Positions 20,327 to 24,056 of a stretch of 24,056 nucleotides of DNA are shown here, piece by piece (position 1 is the stretch's first letter; each line of letters starts with the position of its first letter). A program made the translations under genes and the position numbers. The notes below the pieces were generated by a model. It searched no databases. It was not told the DNA's origin and saw only the letters and a list, made by a program, of their open reading frames with translations. The stretch is from positions 1 to 24,056 of the forward strand of contig LRSR01002224.1 in the NCBI GenBank assembly GCA_001579985.1, given 5' to 3'. The stretch comes from Hypsibius dujardini (Eukaryota > Tardigrada > Eutardigrada > Parachela > Hypsibiidae).

Positions 20327-21068
20327 GGGAAAACATGCCGCGGCGAGATCTTTCATTTTGCCCCATAAAATTTCTTCCTTTTCCCTCAGTCATAGTCTTC
20401 CTTTTCGACAAGTCCAATCGGGAAGACAGGACGCCAAAACAATTGCTTCCCCTCTCACCGGAGGTCAATTTTGTGCCTTCTTGTCTGTCACCAACCGCGC
20501 CGCATAAATCTCCTGTTTTCCTAAGGGGAGAAGTTATAATTTACGATTATTACACTTTTTATGGCGACGTCTTTCTGTTTGTCTGCATCTTTTTCTGTCT
20601 GCCTGGAAACGGGACGAGGAGCGGCCGCAGAAATTTGTTCGCCTGCACACAAAATGAAAGAATTGTGCGGAAATATTTTCCGGCCTCTCCGTCGGCAACA
20701 ATGAAGCATGCCTTGATTCGCGGACTCCTGCACACAGCCATTGAGTTAAAGCTTATTGCCAATTAACGTCAGACATAAATTTTTCAAATTGCCCTTTTTA
20801 TCGCCCTACGGTACTTTTGTCAACGACACGGACCTTAGTGTCTGTGAATGAGTGTGTACTGCGCAGTCATAGGCAGCAGGTAGGGAACTGACGGAACTAA
20901 ATGAGACGTGACGATTCATCCCATTTCGAATTGAAAACGATGTGTTGGACTGGCTTTTGTTTGAACGAACAAGAGAGCGGGTTATGGCATGGGAGCGACT
21001 GCAGACAGGCACACCTGCGTGGAACCGGGAGAGACCTAACTTGCCAGTTGTCTGTGCCTGTCAGCCTG

Positions 21069-21295
21069 TTGTCTGTTTGTCTTCCTGGCTTTGTTCTGCA
21101 GCTGTGTCTGTTCTTCTGCGAAAGTGTCTGAGACTCTATCGTAGTTGTCTGTGTGTTTATACGTCTGTCCGCCTGCTTGGGATATTTGCCTGTCTGTCTT
21201 CCAGGCTTTGCTCTGTAGCTGTGTCTGTTTTTCTGCGAAAGTGTCTGTGACTCTATTGTAGATGTCTGTGTGTCTGTCTTCCTGCTTGGAAAATT
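21069..21295. repeat. Tandem duplication of a 117-bp TGTCTG-rich unit
   Basis: Two copies, 21069-21185 and 21186-21295. Landmarks are displaced by exactly 117 bp: CTTCC(T/A)GGCTTTG at 21081 and 21198, and GCGAAAGTGTCTG at 21118 and 21235. After that the second copy lacks about 8 bp near its end (CCTGCTTGG at 21172 and 21281). The copies differ at roughly one base in ten. Confidence 0.9.
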
Positions 21296-21310
21296 TGTCT
21301 GTCGGTGTTT

Positions 21311-22140
21311 GTAAATTTATTTTCGAAATACATTTGACGAGATCTCTGGCGGCACGAGAACTTCCTCCGGTCTTTTAACACAACCCTAGGCTAGTCTGTC
21401 TCTACAATCTAACTTTACAAAAATAAAAATAAATTAAACGCTTTATTTTCCCTTGTAGTTGTCTAGTACCTGTAGGTCAGTCGCCAACCGAGAAGCCCCA
21501 CAGCCATTTCCGACGCCAAAATCACTAACTGCTGAATAAGCAAGCAGTCGAGAAAACAAGCTTAACGTTTTGGCCAAAAAAAATTTAATTCACGAACCTT
21601 GACGACAAGCGACGGTCCAATAAATTATTTATTTTTCCCACCGACGGCACTTCTCATCAGGCTTTTCATCAGTCAGTCAGCCAGTGATTGCAGCTGAAGG
21701 TACGCCGGTCTCTGATCAACAAACGCCACACTGAAGCGCAGTGGATGTCTATGAGGTTTATACGCGCGACCCGGACAAATAAATCTTCGTTACGTTATGT
21801 GTGTATGGGGAAGAGTTGAGCTGATTTCTCGCGGGGCATCATTTGCGGCACGAACCTTTTAGTCGCTTGATTATCTTCTCTCCGCGTCGTTGCTGTCTTG
21901 TGGGCCACACTGCTGAATTCGGGCACGCTAAAACGTACCAAAATGGAGAGGGTCGATCAATCTTGCTCACCGTAATTAAAACGACCACGTAAAATGGCGT
22001 TCCTAGTGCCGTTTGCGGCGATCACATATACAAACTACTCAACAACAGAAAAACAGCAATCATAAATTCATAGATCATCGATAGAAGAAGAAGACAGTCG
22101 ACACATTAGAAAAAGACACGCACGGTCACCGGCGCACAGG
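21311..22140. other. Gene-free stretch
   Basis: No supported coding sequence. An AATAAA/ATTAAA-rich run lies at 21420-21445. The rest is unique-looking DNA with no recognised domain in any frame. Confidence 0.5.
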
Positions 22141-22161
22141 CGGAGAAGCACAGTCACAGAC

Positions 22162-22337
22162 ACAGGCAAGGACACAGACACAGACACAGACACAGACACA
22201 GACACAGACAGATACAGACATGCACAGACACAGACAGACACAGACACAGACACAGACACAGACACAGACACAGACACTACAGACACAGACACAGACACAG
22301 ACACAGACACAGACACAGACACAAACACAGACAAACG
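22162..22337. repeat. (ACAGAC)n hexanucleotide array
   Basis: A nearly pure hexamer broken by short GATACAGACATG and ACTACAGAC interruptions. The long Val/Ser- and Cys/Val-rich open frames over it are translations of the repeat, not genes. Confidence 0.97.
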
Positions 22338-23160
22338 ATGAGAACTTAATCAAATTACATAACTGACACAGTAAGAATCCGATGGAAAACCGGACCTCCT
22401 TATTTAATAAATGACCTTTCGGATAAGTATATTTTTAATGCGGCGAGAGCTTGCGGTCTCTGCTGACTAAATTACGAAGCAAAATGTCACCGGTTCGCAT
22501 TTTTCGCAAAACAGGTTTCGCGACAGACACGACAATTCTCTTTAGCCTCATGTCTTCGACAGCTGCTGCGGACGGACGGCCGGAAAAAGCTCAGTCCATA
22601 AATTTTAAAAGGTCCGAAATGCTCGGAAGTCTTCACAGAGAGAACGAGAGAGAGAGTTCCATGAGTCGCTGAGGGGAATGGAGGATAGAAGAAACGAATT
22701 AGATATTTATGTCAGCCGGAAAATCCGGTGATTGGTGGCTGTACGGCACAGAAAAAGCCATAAATCGTAGCCCGGTTGTCTGTCGTGGGTTGCATGCGAT
22801 TGCCTGCTGCCTGCACACTTTCATTCTTGCATATAATAACTAACCGAAACTGCTCGCCATTTCGGTATGTCTTAATTTATTATTTTTCTTCATGTCACGT
22901 CGACTCCTTTAGCAGCGCGACCGTAATGCCCATGTTCGCACACTGCTAAATGAGAAATGGGCAATTTTGCTAATAATATTACCTAGCCCATGAATATAAC
23001 TGGCGGTCACAAAACACGGATTTGATCTTTATAATTGCACATTTCGGACCATTATTTGAAAAATAAAACACCGCTTATTAAACTTGAGAGTCCGACGCAA
23101 ACGCTTAACAGCCGCGGATCAACGTCAAACCCAGAAGCTCAGACGTCTACATAGTCAGAT
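22338..23160. other. Gene-free stretch between hexamer arrays
   Basis: The open frame 22451-22672 (+) shows no domain. CCATAAA words lie at 22596 and 22758. Nothing else can be supported. Confidence 0.5.
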
Positions 23161-23225
23161 ACAAACCGAGACACAGCCATAGACATAAAAATTGCACGGA
23201 CACATGTACAAACACAAGTACATTC

Positions 23226-23450
23226 AAACACAGACAATGACACTGGCAAAGTCCCATGCCCAAGCAGAGGCACAGACACAGGCACAGACACAGACACAGA
23301 CACAGACACAGACACAGACACAGACACAGACACAGACACAGACACAGGTACAGACACAGGCACAGGCACCGACACCGACACAAACAGAGACACAAACAGA
23401 GACACAGACACGGGTACGGACACGAACAGAAACGCAGACAGACACAATGC
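23226..23450. repeat. (ACAGAC)n hexanucleotide array with decayed edges
   Basis: The core (about 23269-23346) is pure. Both flanks decay into CAGGCACAG, CGACACCG and AACAGAGAC variants, typical of an ageing microsatellite. Confidence 0.97.
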
Positions 23451-23984
23451 ACATGCAGATACAAATAGATACATCATACAGACTGCCTTCCTTCTTTTTC
23501 CACATCACCAAGCCAGCATATGTTTGGAAAAATGAGTTTCTTATTTTGTTTGCTAGCAGCGTCTCGAATCGCTTGATCTCCGAGCGAGCTCTCTAACGAT
23601 GTATGTTTGAGGGGGAAGAAAGATTTATTGCGATTGGAGATATTTGAGCGAGCGAAACGCTTGCCCTCCATTCCTTCCGCCCGACTAGTGTGCGTCCTGT
23701 GTCTGTCGCTCTTCTCCATCCCACGTCACGATGAGGGCAGCTGCGCACTTTGTGGAATTTGAAAACAGTCTCATTACACACAGGCCTCTAGTGAGTTTCC
23801 CGAAAAATCCTTGCCGACGCATGCTATGTCAGACTCAAAGCAGAATGGCATTGCCTTCAAATTGTCCCATGAAGTTGAGCCCTATTTTGCAATAATGGTA
23901 TGCGGCGCTAAAGCAAAGTTCTTAAAGGTCACTCATCGTAACAATCGAAAATGCATCAATACCATGTGTTTTTGCCTGTGTCGG
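23451..23984. other. Gene-free stretch
   Basis: No supported coding sequence in any frame. The short minus-strand frames (23474-23719, 23593-23781) have no recognisable domain. Confidence 0.45.
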
Positions 23985-24056
23985 CGTCTGCGTCTGTGTC
24001 TGTGTCTGTGTCTGTGTCTGTGTCTGTGTCTGTGTCTGTGTCTGTGTCTGTGTCTG
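23985..24056. repeat. (TGTCTG)n hexanucleotide array running off the window
   Basis: A pure array after two CGTCTG units. It is the complement of the ACAGAC arrays at 22.2 and 23.3 kb, so this third array lies in the opposite orientation. Confidence 0.97.

Larger units (their letters stand above)
18940..21040. other. Gene-free stretch
   Basis: No open frame here shows a domain, consistent splice partners or a homologue known to me, including 19432-19680 (+), 19359-19730 (-) and 20335-20766 (+). The sequence is not simple repeat. It holds repeated short words (AATTAACCGG at 19729 and 19957; CCCATTTGTCC at 19749 and 20111), a TATAAAA, POU-like octamers, a palindrome and several TTTATGG/CCATAAA words. 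AT-rich AATAAA-like runs occur at 19862-19925. It may be regulatory DNA or a UTR or intron of a gene outside the window. Confidence 0.5.

Noticed and set aside
22068-23596. Several long open frames rich in Ser/Val, Cys/Val, Thr/Gln or His/Arg
   Set aside because: They are six-phase translations of the ACAGAC hexamer; repeats of 6 bp stay open in every frame.

Overview
This is animal (metazoan) nuclear DNA. The genes are split by short GT-AG introns (about 60 to 775 bp, possibly one of 32 bp), code for conserved metazoan proteins, and sit close together on both strands. I see no bacterial, viral or LTR-type content. The phylum cannot be fixed by eye. A secreted stefin-type cystatin, small introns and abundant GACA/TGTC microsatellites would suit an invertebrate such as a flatworm or another lophotrochozoan, at low confidence. 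All gene models were built by hand from reading frame, splice sites, intron phase and remembered family sequences.

Layout. 1-535: the 3' end of a CHMP6/VPS20-like ESCRT-III gene (+). 1223-1959: a small membrane protein with a PPxY motif (+). 2128-2994: a secreted cystatin (-), tail to tail with the previous gene. 3305-4832: PQBP1 (-), a WW-domain splicing factor. 5524-7024: MRPS34 (+), head to head with PQBP1 across a 691-bp shared promoter that holds a seven-copy, about 21-bp-phased CCGAACA array. 7662-9752: RRP9/U3-55K (-). 10808-14150: DENND6, a Rab GEF (-). These genes are intact as read. They cover mRNA splicing, mitochondrial translation, rRNA processing and membrane traffic, so they look like ordinary housekeeping genes sharing space rather than one pathway.

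From about 14.2 kb the content changes. 15078-15632 is a chain of three short plus-strand exons with weak leucine-rich-repeat character. 15775-16254 is an isolated two-exon piece of a Na+/K+-ATPase alpha subunit (-). 18181-18939 is a BTB/POZ gene whose frame is broken (+). From 18.9 kb to the end I find no convincing gene, only non-coding DNA with small repeated blocks, a 117-bp tandem duplication and three large hexanucleotide (ACAGAC/TGTCTG) arrays.

The most interesting signals are non-coding: a TGATTGAT motif that lies almost always in the sense orientation within introns, and the helically phased CCGAACA array in the PQBP1/MRPS34 promoter. I found no evidence for an exotic gene system.
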